A DNA stretch of 64,000 bases from Cotesia glomerata (Eukaryota; Arthropoda; Insecta; Hymenoptera; Braconidae). Positions within the stretch are counted from its first letter, which is position 1; every line of letters starts with the position of its first letter. The DNA lies in contig NC_058161.1 of the NCBI RefSeq assembly GCF_020080835.1, positions 20,201,603 to 20,265,602 on the forward strand, written 5' to 3'. The notes under the pieces were generated by a model that was not told the DNA's origin, searched no databases, and worked only from the letters and a program-made list of their open reading frames with translations. This document shows, piece by piece, positions 1 through 12,132 of the stretch. The translations under genes were made by a program, and so were the position numbers.

Positions 1-1553
1 GGAAATTTTAATTAAATAATTGATAGAAAAATCAATTTTTAATAAATATAATTTTCGTGTCATTTTGAATTCTCCGAGCTCAAAAATCTGATAGAAGTTT
101 GATAAAACACTATTTTTTGAATTTTTAAACTGTAATAACTTTTGAATTAATGAATCGATTTCTACACGGTTGGCGGCATTCGACGCAGTTTCTGAAGAAT
201 CACAAAGAATCTTTCAGTTTTAATTGATCGAAATAGGAATTTCGAAGTAATTCCGAAAAAATACTTTTTTTGGTTTTCTTTTGACAACGATAACTAACTA
301 ACGAATCAACTGACTTTGAGCGGGCTGGCTGCGATCAACATGGTTTTTTGATGTTAAGAGCTGATTAGTTTTTAGAATCGATCGGTAAATCCGTTAAAAA
401 GTTATTCCAAACGAACCGCATTTGAAAAAAATTTTTGTTGTAATTTTTTTGACATTTCTCACTTTTCTCAATTTTTTAATTTCGATAAACACAACAAAAT
501 TAATACCATAAACTCAGTAAAAGGCCAAAAAAAGTAAGACAAGTTGAAAAATTTATATGATAAACATTTTCTGAAGGTGGCCCATTTTGCTCCACATTTT
601 TAATTTTTTATTTTCAATAAACAGAACAAATTAATGTCAAATACTTGGCAAAGGACTAAAAAAAACGTAAAACCAGAGAAAAACATTAAGGATTTCAACA
701 TTTTTGTCTTAATAGATCCATTTTGCCCCCTCCCCCTTCTCTTACTTATGATTAATTAACTTTAGATTTTCCATTGAATGGCCAAGGCTAAGTTATCCAG
801 TCTTGACCCAAGCCTAGCACACCATTAAATATCCAGAGCTAGATGAGCCATGATGAGTCTTGGTTCAAGTCTGATTCACCAAAGGAACGGCCGAGACTCT
901 TACTCCAAAAAATTAAATATCTCGATAGAAGTGAATTTTCATTAACATTTTTATTGATTAATATGTCAAATGGGAAGATCAAATAATATTGAATCATTTT
1001 TTTTCATTCAATATGTATAATTGCACGCTAAAATAATATAAAATGGGTATCTCTCAGCTGAAATAAGTGGCGCTGCTTTCCTAAAGTATCTAAAAATCTT
1101 GATCAAATACAAAAATTTATTGTAACAAGTATTTATGATAATTTGAATTAAGAAAAAATGACTTCCACCAAAAATAGAATTTCAAGAATAATTTTTACTT
1201 TGGCCAATACAACTTCGGCCTTCCTTCAGGCACCCGAAAATTTTCTTGAGCCAAGAATTTTGTTCTCCAGTCAAGAAATTTTTTATTTTTGATTTTTTAT
1301 TTTTAGTTTTTAATTTTTAATTTTTAATTTTTTATTTTTTATTTTTTATTTTTTATATCATGAATAATTTAATTGTAGTTAATAAAAATTTATGAAGAGG
1401 CTAATATTGACGGACTTGAGGGTTCAAAATCGGACCTCTCGGTGAATGTTTGGACCTGTGGGTTCAAAATCGGAGCTATGGGACTACAGGGCTCTCAGTC
1501 GGATCTATTTCGGACTAAAGGGTTCTATATAGGCTCTAAATTTCGACTCGGGG
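1..1553 (+). repeat. Partial copy of the long TIR element (right part)
   Basis: Bases 1-1553 match 5997-7877 almost colinearly, apart from a deletion near 895-905 relative to the second copy. Both copies end in GGCTCTAAATTTCGACTCGG after the same degenerate 'GGTTCAAAATCGGACCT' subrepeats (1418-1553 and 7739-7877). The left part of this copy would lie before the window. Bases 60-430 also carry interior sequence of the (CA)n MITE family. A poly-T/ATTTTT run occupies 1280-1352. No coding sequence was found. Confidence 0.8.
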
Positions 1554-2011
1554 AAATTTAACTACAAGTTTGATTGTTAACTTGTATTCAAATTGTGGAC
1601 GTAGATTTTCATCAATTATAGGATACTAGCGAACCCAGCCCGCTTCGTCGGGCTAAAGCTTAGTGTATTGAACAAAGTAAATATATTTCAATATATTGTA
1701 AATAATAAATTCTATTATCGCAATATGTCAACCATCATTCATCTTCGAGTTCATTTTCTTCAAGCTTTGTCTCTAGTGGGTGAAAATTGTTAACCAAATT
1801 CATAAACATATCAGTTAGTGTAACATCCACTTTGTGATCTATACAAAAAAATATCGGGCTCATCTCAAAATCGACGATCAAAGTACGACGCAAGGCTTGA
1901 GCATTGTAAATGTGGATAACCTCAAAATCGTATCAATTAAGAAAAGAAAGAGATAATCATTTTTAAATTGTTGTTATTGATTGCAAATTTGTATTTTCTA
2001 TAGTTATAATT
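1554..2011. other. AT-rich stretch with an ACTAGC-type repeat start
   Basis: No gene is visible. At 1624 the sequence ACTAGCGAACCCAGCCCGCT followed by TTCGTCGGGC resembles the start of the element at 22299. This looks like a fragment of the same widespread arthropod repeat type. Confidence 0.45.
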
Positions 2012-2144
2012 ATCCGAGCAAAAACAGTTTCACTGTAAAAAAATCACGCCAAGTCCACGTTCATAAGACTATTAGGAAAAAAAAATTTTTTTTTCTTTAC
2101 AAAAAGATACATAATTAAAAAATTAAAAAATCCAAGTAACCGAT
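2012..2144 (+). repeat. Partial foldback copy, tandem to the next element
   Basis: It starts ATCCGAGCAAAAACAGTTTC and follows the left arm of the adjacent element (2145 onwards) for about 130 bp, down to 'CCAAGTAACCGATAT'. It then restarts as a fresh copy, so this is a head-to-tail partial duplication of the left arm. Confidence 0.8.
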
Positions 2145-2673
2145 ATCCGAACAAAAACAGTTTCACTGTAAAAAAGTCGCGCCAAGTCCACGTTCATAAG
2201 ACTATTAGGAAAAAAAAAATTTTTTTTTTCTTTACAAAAACATACAAAATAAAAAAATTAAAAAATCCAAGTAACCGATATGATTGTTTATGATTTTCGG
2301 AAATTAAAAAAAATTTTATTGTAAATTTAAAAATTAAAAAAAAAAATTTTAGAACGTATTTAGTGTGCGTGGTTGCAAAATATTTTACTTTTGATGAAAT
2401 TCGTAAAATCTATTTACTAGGACTTTAAAAAAATTGAAATACACAATGACGCACACCAAGTACGTTCTAAAATTTTTTTTTTTATTTTTAAATTTACAAT
2501 AAAATTTTTTTTAATTTCCGAAAATCATAAACAATCATATCGGTTACTTGGATTTTTTAATTTTTTTATTTTGTATGTTTTTGTAAAGAAAAAAAAAATT
2601 TTTTTTTTCCTAATAGTCTTATGAACGTGGACTTGGCGCGACTTTTTTACAGTGAAACTGTTTTTGTTCGGAT
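2145..2673. repeat. Foldback (long-TIR) element
   Basis: The left arm (about 2145-2355) is a near-perfect inverted copy of the right arm (about 2465-2673), with a central loop near 2356-2464. The ends read ATCCGAACAAAAACAGTTTC and its complement. There is no ORF, so it is non-autonomous. A full second copy lies at 47513-48006 and a partial one at 3211-3395. Confidence 0.88.
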
Positions 2674-3210
2674 TTTAGTATTTTTTGTAATTATAATGAA
2701 AATTTACAATTGATAATAACTTAAATCTCGTGTTGACTGCATTTTTTACTGCAAACTATCCCCTTGAAGCTACAGTTTATGTAGATGTAATTCCAGTGCA
2801 CCCTGGCGGCTGTAAATGTAAGCTGTGAATTAAATTTTTTAACTGTAGTTGCTTATCTATAGGAGGATTACTACACATTTTTATTTTATCTAGTCTGTGG
2901 CGCTGACCTTTCTCCATAAAAAAAAAGTCAGGATCGAAATTTGTGAGCGAGCTATAGTATGTGCTGATAAAATTTAATAATTTCAAGTAAATAAATTTTT
3001 ATAAGTGAATATAATTAATTAATACGGTGAAATAAATTATGAATTACTGTTATGATAAACAAATTGGGTAAAAAAAGTACCGTAGAATTAAATAAAATTT
3101 CGCAGCCTCAAAAAACCGTTCTGCTTACAGTAAACATAGTCGGTAGTCTGGCGCTCCGTTTACAACGGATTTGAACGGAACTTGGCGCCAGATTCTACCG
3201 AATCTGTGAA
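2674..3210. other. No gene; small GC-richer hairpin at 3141-3203
   Basis: There is no convincing coding sequence. Within it, 3150-3202 forms a stem of about 20 bp: GTAGTCTGGCGCTCCGTTT pairs with AACGGAACTTGGCGCCAGAT. It is probably a piece of another mobile element. Confidence 0.5.
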
Positions 3211-3395
3211 TGATCGTTTATGATTTTCGGAAATTAAAAAAAATCTTATTGTAAATTTAAAAATTAAAAAAAAAAATTTCAGAACGTATTTAGTGTGCGT
3301 GGTTGCAAAATATTTTACTTTTAATGAAATTCGTAAAATCTATTTACTAGGACTTTAAAAAAATTGAAATACACAATGACGCACACCAAGTACAC
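3211..3395 (+). repeat. Truncated foldback copy
   Basis: It matches the central left arm and loop of the 2145-2673 element (from GATTGTTTATGATTTTCGG equivalents to CACACCAAGTAC) and stops abruptly at about 3393, where LTR-like sequence begins. Confidence 0.75.
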
Positions 3396-4310
3396 GTGTT
3401 ATGTCCTAACTCTAGTGGCCGCGCGTGAATTTATTTTATTGAGTCTAGATTACCGACGTAGTCGTAATTCGCCCGGGAATATTGAAATACTCAACTTTGA
3501 AATAGCAGGAATGAATAAATATTAATAAATGACTGGGTTTTTAACATTTAAAATAGCGGCGAAGAAAAATATTAGTTTAAATTGATTTAAATATATTGTT
3601 GTATAAACACTTTACACAAAATTAAATTATCGGACTATTACAGTATTTAATAAGATGTAAGATCAGCCTGAGGGCTGAGGGTATTCTGATCTTCCGAGTT
3701 TGGTCTCGAGTCCGAAGTGAAGTAGAAGGGATGGTGGGGCAGCTTCCCCTACTGCACTAGAGTCCCACAGTTGAGAATGATGATGACCTCGATTGGCTGC
3801 TCCCCTCTCAGGTAGACTTCAGCTCGAAGCGTTGGCCACGTGCTCGCTCTTTCCGACCATGCTGGATACCTGAGTCTGGCAGGAGAATTTCCCAACTCCC
3901 TAATGACTGGGAACTTTTTTAGAGACCTGGCGGCCAGACAATATTGTCCTCAAATAAGGGTCAATAATCCGCCCAGACTGTCTTTCATAAATACTTAAAA
4001 TGTAAAATATAGAACTTAAGGTATAATTTGTAATAAGTCTAATAAATCTTATAAGCCTACAACACTTGAGGAGTATCTCTAATACTAAACTTATAGCTAT
4101 ATATTTTACTCTTATCCTATTACAATAATATTCTATCTTTTTACGATACTTATTCTAATTACAATGGATGGGAAATTTCTAGAGAGTGACCAGACGACTA
4201 AAATATTAATGGGATTTGCCTTAGCGTGCTATAAACCATTTTATAGGTTTCTGAATTTCTCGTGCTATAACTTGTCATAATTTATTCTCGCGAAAGAACA
4301 ATAACCCACT
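3396..4310. mobile_element. Possible LTR fragment
   Basis: The sequence starts TGTTATGTCC, directly at the break in the foldback copy. The same start opens the solo LTR at 50541. An interior GC-richer block (3660-3920) resembles LTR R/U5-type sequence. I found no matching ...TAACA end and no target duplication, so this may be a truncated LTR. It holds no ORF. Confidence 0.35.
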
Positions 4311-4907
4311 GTACATCCTCGTCAGTGTCACCAAGTGTTTGAAAACTTTCCCCCTAAAGCAATTTCAAAAACCACTAAATTCAAAACAAAACTCCCCAAC
4401 AACAGACCAAGTATTTATTCATTACAATATAAGTAAAGAAATAAATAAAAACAATTAATAATTAGTTAATAACAATAGTTATTTAGTATTTTTCTTTAAT
4501 TTCATCACATTATGAAATGTAATTTCAATTATTATATCATTTATGTCATTTACTTACCAGCATCTCCTTATTTCTTTAAAAATGAATAAGTTTAATGGGA
4601 AAAAAATCAAAATAATATCGAATAATCAAGTTTATATAGTAATAATTATATAACAATCATATGTATCATATATATAATAATAATATATAAATAATAATCA
4701 TTTAAATATTTAAATTAAAGTCATAAATTATAATTGAGTGCCAAAAAATTAGTCTTTGGAATATTTATCACAAATCTTTGATGTCATTCAAAACAGAGAA
4801 CAAATTATCGGCTTCCTGTTCATTTTGAAAATTCGAATCCTTGAAATCATACATTTTAACATTGAATAATTTCAGCATGTCAGGAGATGGACTAAAATTA
4901 ACACACG
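4311..4907. other. AT-rich stretch, nothing recognised
   Basis: Low-complexity AT-rich DNA (especially 4430-4740) with no ORF of note and no repeat match seen within the window. Confidence 0.5.
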
Positions 4908-7877
4908 ACCCGAGTCGAAATTTAGAGCCCATTTAGAACCTTCTAAAATCGGATCTATTTCTGACTTAGGGGCTCAAACTAGAGCCTGTTTCCATGTTTA
5001 AGTAGGTCCGGTTTTGGTCCCACAAGCGCTACAAATTTCCGTTTTCGGCGCTTTAGGGCTCAAAATCGGACCTGATGAAAATAAAAATTAGATCCGATTT
5101 TGAACCCCTGAGTCCTCTTTTATTATTATTTTTTTATTAATTAATTTTTATTTCTCTTAGTTGCCACGACTGACCCATGCCTGGTTACCAGGACTGTGCC
5201 TTAGTCAATTTTCAAGTCTGCCTCATGCTATTCCATAAGAAATAATAAAAAAATTAATTTTTTAAGCATCATTTTTTTTTCTATTTGATTTTAAATGTAG
5301 AGGCTAACGCAAATTCAGACTGTTTGACTCTTATTTAAACCTAACTTTCGCTAATCATAGAAATAAAGTGAAAATCGCATCCGCCCTATCCGAGATTCGA
5401 ACCCGAGTCGCGCGCTTGCTAGACCGATACCTAACCCCTACACTATACGACCGATGAGCTGCTACGCATCTCATCATTCTTATAAGCTAAATCTATATAA
5501 TGATGAAGTGTGACGGTTTAATAATTTATGTTATTTAATATTGTGTTTTGATGAAAATTAACTATTTTTTACACATGGTTATTAATTAAAAACAATGCAA
5601 AAGTCAAGTCCTTATATTACTCTAGAATTTGTACACCATTCTGTGGATTTTCAATATTTTATTATAAATTTTAATATTTAAAATTATCAATATTAAAAAT
5701 TTAACTGTAAATTATTAAATTTTAAATTTTTAAAGACCATATCAATTTTGACGATATGTAATTGTTTTGGTTGAATAATAAATTTTAAATTTTAGCATTT
5801 GCTAACAAATATTCGTTAAACAATAAATTTTTACAATAATTTAAAAAAAATTCATTGTGTTGAATCAAGACGAAAAATTCTTGAATCAAATAAAATTCAC
5901 TTAAACCAATATAAATTTCTTAGTTGAAGAATTTTTCTCTTCAGATCAAGAAGAAAAATTTTTTTAGTTAATAAATTTAATTTTTTAATTATTGATGGAA
6001 ATTTTAATTAAATAATTGATAGAAAAATCAATTTTTAATAAATGTAATTTTCGTGTCATTTTGAGTTCTCCCAGCTCAAAAATCTAATAGAAGTGTAATA
6101 AAACACTATTTTTTGAATTTTTAAACTGCAATAACTTTTGAATGAATGAACCGATTTCTACACGGTTGGCGGCATTCGACGCAGTTTTTGAAGCCTCACA
6201 AAGAATCTTTCAGTTTAAATTGATCAAACTAGGAATTTCTAAGTAATTCCGAAAAAATACTTTTTTTGGTTTTCTTTCGACAACAATAACTAACTAACGA
6301 ATCAACTGATTTTGACCGGGCTGGCTGCGATCAACGTGGTTTTTTGATTAAGAGCTGATAAGTTTTTAGAATCGATCGGTAAATCCGTTTAAAAGTTATT
6401 CCAACAGAACCACATTTGAAAAATTTTTTTTTTTAATTTTTTTGAGATTTCTCAATTTTTTAATTTCGATAGACACAAAAAAAATTAATACCATAACCTC
6501 AGTAAAAGGCCAAAAAAAGTAAGACAAGTTGAAAAACTCATATGATAATATTTTCTGAAGGTGGCCCATTTTGCCGCACATTTTCAATTTTTTATTTTCA
6601 ATAAACAGAACAAATTAATGTCAAATACTTGGCAAAGGACTAAAAAAAACGTAAAATCAGAGAAAAACATTAAGGATTTCACATTTTTGTCTTAATAGGT
6701 CCGTTTTGCCCCCTCCCCCTTCTCTTACTTAATTATTAATTAACTTTAGATTTTCCATTGAATGGCCAAGGCTAAGTTATTCAGTCTTGACCTAAGCCTA
6801 GCACACCATTAAATAGCCAGAGCTAGATGACCCAGTCTTGGTTCAAGTCTGGTTCACCAAAAGAACGGCCGAGACTGAGTTGTTCAGTCTTGGCCCCGTC
6901 GTTCAACTCTGGGGACTCCTACATAGAAAAAAAGGTTCACTTGAGCCAAGAAAATATTTTTCTTCCTAATTATTTTCTTAAGCGAAAAAAAAAATTATTT
7001 TTTAACACTAGAAATTTCACTTATTCCAACAAAATTCAATGTCTTGCTTTAAGAAATACGTATCTTGATCTAAGAAAATTTATTTAAGTCAAGAAAATCT
7101 TGTTATTTTAAGAAAATTCGGCCTCTTGCTCCAAAAAATTTAGTTCTTGATAGAAGTAAATTTTCTAGTCTTGAGAAAATTTCTCTCTTACTTCAAAAAT
7201 GAAATATAAAGATAGAAGTAATTTTTCATTTACATTTTTATTGATTAACATGTCAAATGGGAAGATCAAATAATATTTCATCATTTTTTTCCATTTAATA
7301 TGTATAATTGCACGCTAAAATAATATAAAATGGGTATCAAATATTCAAGAGAAAAATTTTCTGAAGGTGAGAAAATTTTTTTCTCAGCTGAAGTAAGTGG
7401 CGCTGCTTCCCTAAAGTATCTAAAAATCTTGATCAAATACAAAAACTTATTGTAACAAGTATTTATGATAATTTGAATTAAGAACAAATGACTTCCACCA
7501 AGAATAAAATTTCAAGAAAAATTTTTACTTCGGCCAACACAACTTCGGCCTTCCTTCAGGCACCCGAAAATTTTCTTGAGCCAAGAATTTTGTTCTCCAA
7601 TCAAGAAATTTTTCTTTCTGTGTACATGGGTTAATTCATATTATTTTACTTTTTTATTTTTAATTTTTAATTTTTTATGTCATGAATAATTTAATTGCAG
7701 TTAATAAAAATTTATGAAGAGGCTAATATTGACGGACTTGAGGGTTCAAAATCGGACCTCTCGGTGAATGTTCGGATCTGTGGGTTCAAAATCAGAGCTA
7801 TGGGACTACAGGGCTCTCAGTCGGATCTATTTCGGACTAAAGGGTTCTATATAGGCTCTAAATTTCGACTCGGGGAG
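4908..7877. mobile_element. Long non-autonomous TIR element
   Basis: The ends are inverted: CCGAGTCGAAATTTAGAGCC at about 4909 and its complement at about 7855-7877. Each is followed inward by about 150-200 bp of degenerate 'GGTCCGATTTTGAACCC' subrepeats. The element spans about 2.97 kb with no transposase. It contains a tRNA-like segment (5391-5465) and a block shared with the (CA)n MITE family (6050-6450). Right-end copies recur at 1418-1553, and a related element occupies 39928-42042. I saw no clear target-site duplication. Confidence 0.65.
5391..5465 (-). repeat. tRNA-like / SINE-head sequence
   Basis: On the minus strand the sequence has an A-box-like TAGTGTAGGGGTTAGG and a B-box GGTTCGAATCTC at suitable spacing, with a plausible T-arm. 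The acceptor stem and CCA-side pairing are not convincing, so it is more likely a tRNA pseudogene or SINE promoter than a working tRNA. Confidence 0.5.
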
Positions 7878-7918
7878 CCATAATCTTTTTGTAAGCTGAA
7901 TCTTATGGTCATTAAATT

Positions 7919-9682
7919 TTATAATAAATCGAGAGATAGTTTATTTCGTAACTTATTCTTCACAATGTTGTAGATCGAAAAAGCACGTTCAACACTAGCA
8001 TTCGATAAAGGCACAGTTAGTAGAGCTATCGCAAACTTCGCAATATTTTCAAAACGTTTGAGTCCAGCAGCATCGCAATCTTCGTAAACTTCAGCGTAAA
8101 ACCCAACAGAAATATCAAGATTAGACCATGATTTATTCTGTAACCTATCCCATTCGGATTCAATGTCATCTTTGTCACCAAACAACGCAGTTCTATCAAA
8201 GTTCTTTAAAACAGTATTTAATCTCGGATTAACTTGAGATGTAGCAACTTTAGGATGAAGATCTGTCATCATCTTTAGTATCGCTAAATTGTCAGGCAAA
8301 CGCTTTTTTATTTCATTTGCTAAAACACTCAAAAAGTTTTTACATCGATCCTTAACGTCTTCTAGCTCTGTCAGATTAATGGATTCAGCTACACATCTGA
8401 ATTCATGACTGAAATTTAACGATGAGCTGTGCATTAAGTAAGTTGAGAAGTCCCAGGTTACTAAATCACTATCCTTAATTTTTTGTAGTTGAGCAGGTAC
8501 TACAATTTTTTGGAGTAAGCTTTTATACATCATAAACAAATCCTCGAATAATTTCGTAGGTTCAACGTTATCACTCTGGAATAGAGTATTTAATTGAGTA
8601 AATAGTTTTAACTCGGTTCTTAAAAAAATCAGAAAAGCCTTATACGGCGCACGTGACATAGTATCATACAATACTGATGCTGAATAGCATTCTTTTTCAT
8701 TAATTAGAAAATAAGTATTGAGTTCTTCCCACTGATTCAGAACGGTATCAATCGCATCACATCTTGCAAGCCAACGTGTACCACTTAAGCCTTGAATTTT
8801 TTTAGAATTTATACTATCATTCATTGTTTCATATAAGTCTTTATATTTTTCTAAGCGCTTTGGACTATTCGAAAAATAATTATGCGCTTCGCGGACAAAA
8901 TGTTCAAGTCTACTAGGTAAAGTAGCAGCTGCATTCTCAGCGCATAGATGAAGCGAATGGCACACACATCTCATAATTATTAAGTCTTTTAACTCACGTT
9001 TAAAAAGAGCAGTAACAGAAAGATTTTTTCCGGTCATAACGTTAGCACCATCAACACCAATCCTAACCATATTTTCAATTTTCAAATTGTCTGCGACTAA
9101 CTGTGATCTTATTGTGCCATGGATGGTTATTGCATCACAATCAACGACTTTAATTAGTCGATAGAACGTTGTCACAATCTGTTTTTTTTTTTATTGAAAA
9201 AAACCGAACCATGATACACAGGGATTTTTGAGTAGAAACGTCAGTACTCTCATCAATAATAATAGAGTACGGAGAATCTCCAATCTCTATAATCAATTGT
9301 TGCAGCATACATGAGCCAAGTACATTTTTTATTAGCATAGTACATTTTGTTCTGTGAAGCTTCAATTTTGACAAGGTATCCGACAGTGGATCTAATTGCG
9401 GCAACATGCTAACCATATGATCGATGGTTTTGAGCAAACAATGTTCAGCAATAAATGCGGCAATCTTCAGTTCAGCTATCTTTATTTTCTCAGTAACAAC
9501 TGGTTTAAAGGTTGAGTCCAATTTTTTAGTGGTAAGCGCTGACTTCTCTTTCAAAACACAATTTTGATGCTTGTTGGTTTTTGAATGATCGATTAAGCCG
9601 TTTCGATGACATTTTAGAGATATGCGACAATACTTGCAGTATGCTAAGTCTGATACTCTAGAAGGGTCAGATCCAATCCAAT
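7919..9682 (-). pseudogene. hAT-superfamily transposase, frameshifted
   Basis: A transposase of the hAT (ZBED/ZMYM-like) superfamily, which cuts and pastes DNA transposons. Reading on the minus strand from about 9682, a BED-type zinc finger (CKYC near 9642, then H-x5-H ending near 9578) is followed by a segment with IDESTDVS, holding the first catalytic Asp, near 9235. After 9175 come GVDGANVM (second catalytic Asp), a Cys-His CVCHSLHL segment, and the C-terminal dimerisation motif PLSNASVERAFS near 7985. The two coding blocks (9554-9150 and 9175-7919) are in different frames. The break falls at the T run 9182-9192, so a homopolymer indel is likely. The finger exon begins just after a CTGCAG acceptor (9683-9690), implying an upstream intron. 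TIRs were not found. Inactive unless the indel is an assembly error. Confidence 0.82.
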
Positions 9683-9900
9683 CTGCAGAAAAAATACTAA
9701 TAACAGTTTATTCGTTTTTGTGCTAATTATTTAAATACAAATATAAACGAAAAAAATCGTGATTAAAGAAAATAATGAACAAAGTTTTAGTCGATTTTTG
9801 GAGATTATAGTAGCGTTAAAGTGTATTGATGCCATGTGAAAAAAAAACACACACACACACACACAGATGAGACATCATGGAGATAATGATATTTGTTAAG
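9683..9900. other. Upstream of the hAT gene; short (CA)n
   Basis: AT-rich sequence that probably contains the intron or 5' region of the hAT transposase. A (CA)n run is at about 9849-9864. No other feature is seen. Confidence 0.4.
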
Positions 9901-10156
9901 AAAAAAAATTTGGAAAACGATTGACCCTTACGGCCATCCCGGCAACTTCCCGCTAATTCCATACTTAAGCGCTTAAAATTGCACTTATTACTTTTGCGCT
10001 TTTCGAGCTCATAAATATAATTTTCGTGTCATTTTGAGCTATCCAAGCTCATTCAAAAATTATTATCGTTAAGACGTGAGTAAAGAAAAAAACAGGGTGA
10101 AAACAATAACTTCCTAATTTTTGAAAATCTTCGATTTTGTTAGTGGGAAGTTAAAA
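9901..10156 (+). repeat. Short (CA)n-MITE copy, internally deleted
   Basis: The left end (GGCAACTTCCCGCTAATTCC at about 9950) is joined to the right end (AACAATAACTTCC..., TTAGTGGGAAGTTAAAAA at about 10139-10156) with most of the interior missing, including the (CA)n. First of three tandem copies. Confidence 0.75.
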
Positions 10157-10659
10157 ATGTCGCAGTGATTTTAAAATCACTTGTTTTCAAATCTTTTATT
10201 GACGATATCTTTTGAACTAATTAACCGATTTCTACGTTTTTGGCGGCAATCGACGCGTTTTTTAAGCTCTATAAATTATGCTATGTCATCAAAAGTGATC
10301 CGAGAAGTAATGAGGAAGTTATGTGAAAAAACACTTTTCGGTTTTTTCGGTTTTCTTTCGTTCACGCTATCTCTCGAACGAATCAACCTATTATGATCGG
10401 GTTGACGCCGATCGGCGTGGTTTTCAAGCTTAAGGGCGGATTAGTTTTTGAAGTTGATCGATAGAGCCGTTTAAAAGATATTCCAACAACACTCCTTTCA
10501 AAAATGATTTTTTTTAAGATTTTTCAAGATTTCTTAAAATCTATCGGTCCGCATCGGTTCAAATTCTCAGGAAATCTAAGTTCAGCGTAGCCCTTTCGAA
10601 TGTCACCAACCGCGATGAAATCGGTTCAACCGTTCAAAAGTTATAAGCGAGTCACATAG

Positions 10660-10704
<45 letters not shown>

Positions 10705-10864
10705 TACATACAGACATAGTGACAACATCGCGGGGGTAGTCAGGGAAGCTTCCTGTGACCTTCAAACGTCGAGATCTGATGAAAACTCGATTTTTGCCAA
10801 ACGGGGTAAAAACAATAACTTCCCGATTTTTGAAAATCTGAGATTTTTAGCGGGAAGTTAAAAA
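10157..10864 (+). repeat. (CA)n-MITE copy, second in tandem
   Basis: Interior and right end of the family: two similar modules ('AACTAATTAACCGATTTCT' and 'ACGAATCAACCTATTATGAT' regions), then (CA)n at 10661-10700, a conserved CATCGCGGG...GGAAGCTTCCT block, and the terminal TTAGCGGGAAGTTAAAAA at about 10846-10864. No coding capacity. Confidence 0.8.
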
Positions 10865-10865
10865 T

Positions 10866-11590
10866 TAGGAAAACGGTTGACCCTGAAGGCCATCCCTGCA
10901 ACTTCCCGCTAATTCCATACTTAGGCGCTTAAAATTGCACCAATGACGTTTTTGAGCTCTTGGAGCTCAAAAATACAATTTATGGGTTATTTTGAGCTCT
11001 CCGAGCTCAAAAAGATTACTTTCCTATGCTTTAAAGCTCTTCGAGCTCAAAAGTCTGATAGAGATTTGATAAGACACTATTTTTTGAATTTTTAAACCGC
11101 AATAACTTTTGAATGAATAAACCGATTTTTATGCGGTTAGAAGCATTCGACGCAGTTTTTTAAGCCTCACAAAGAATTTTTAATTTTGAATTGATTGCGC
11201 TAGGAATTTTGGAGTTATTCCGAAAAAACACCTTTTTCGGTTTTCTTTCGTTCACGATATCTCTCGAACGAATCAACCGATTTTGACCGGACTGGTGGCG
11301 GTCGACGTGGTTTTTTGAGGTTAAGAGCTGATTAGTTTTTGGAATTGAACCTTTAAGCCGTTTAAAAGTTATTCCAAAAAAACCACATTTGAAAAAAATT
11401 TTTTTTTCAGTTTTTTTAAGATTTCTCAAAATCTATTGATCTGAATTGGTCCAAATAGTTTTTAAAATCTAAGTTTGGTCAAGCCCTTTCGAATGGTACC
11501 AACCGCGATGAAATCAGTCAAGCCGTTCAAAAGTTATAAGCGGTTCACATACTTTCACACACACACGCACACACACACACACACACACAC
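10866..11590 (+). repeat. (CA)n-MITE copy, left part (split by the R1 LINE)
   Basis: It starts GGTTGACCCTGAAGGCCATC, then GCAACTTCCCGCTAA, several GAGCTC palindromes (10958-11055), the two repeated modules, and (CA)n at 11556-11590. The copy stops inside its (CA)n, where the R1 LINE begins. Its right part resumes at 18753. Confidence 0.85.
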
Positions 11591-12132
11591 TCGGGGCAGA
11601 AGAGATACTGCTACCGGGCGCGTCTCCCCGAGCGGATGGGAGAACGCTCGCTGTCCTTGGATGACACTTAATCTCTTAGTTGATGAGGTACAGCGGGTAG
11701 GAGCCAAGCAAAATAACCAAACAAAATACGCTCCCGTGGACAAAACTCCCCTTTAATGGGTTGGTCGCACTAACTGACCTAACAAGACGATCGTTCTCTG
11801 CTGTGACCCACTGGGAGTGACCGGAACCTCGTGTCGTAGTTTCCGACGATGCAGGCCACGGCTGATGTGAGCTTGCTCTGCCGAGGTGTAAGTTGCAGCA
11901 GTGGATCAGGAGCCAGCCACTTCGGGCCTTGATCAGGAAGTACGCAGTGAGTGTTAGAGATCGGAATCTTCACCGCTCCGAGCGAGTCTAGTCCGTCCGT
12001 GTATTCCGGGGCTGGCTAAGTGTCGGCTAGGCCTCAGGGAACTGGGGTAGGAGTACTATCTCCGAGGGTACACCCGTTCCTAGTTATGACAACCCGCTCC
12101 ACTCCGTACGATGCGCTGGTGAATTTAAAAGT

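Noticed and set aside
3396..4310. Complete solo LTR
   Set aside because: The start matches the LTR at 50541, but neither a TAACA end nor a target duplication was found, so only a possible fragment is listed.
5391..5465. Functional tRNA gene (also 25930-26014, 33175-33250, 41540-41625)
   Set aside because: A- and B-boxes are visible, but acceptor and anticodon stems do not fold properly, and one clearly heads a retroposon.
11555..11743. Val/Cys- and Thr/His-repeat peptides at (CA)n arrays (also 18627-18864, 62052-62441)
   Set aside because: They are translations of microsatellites.
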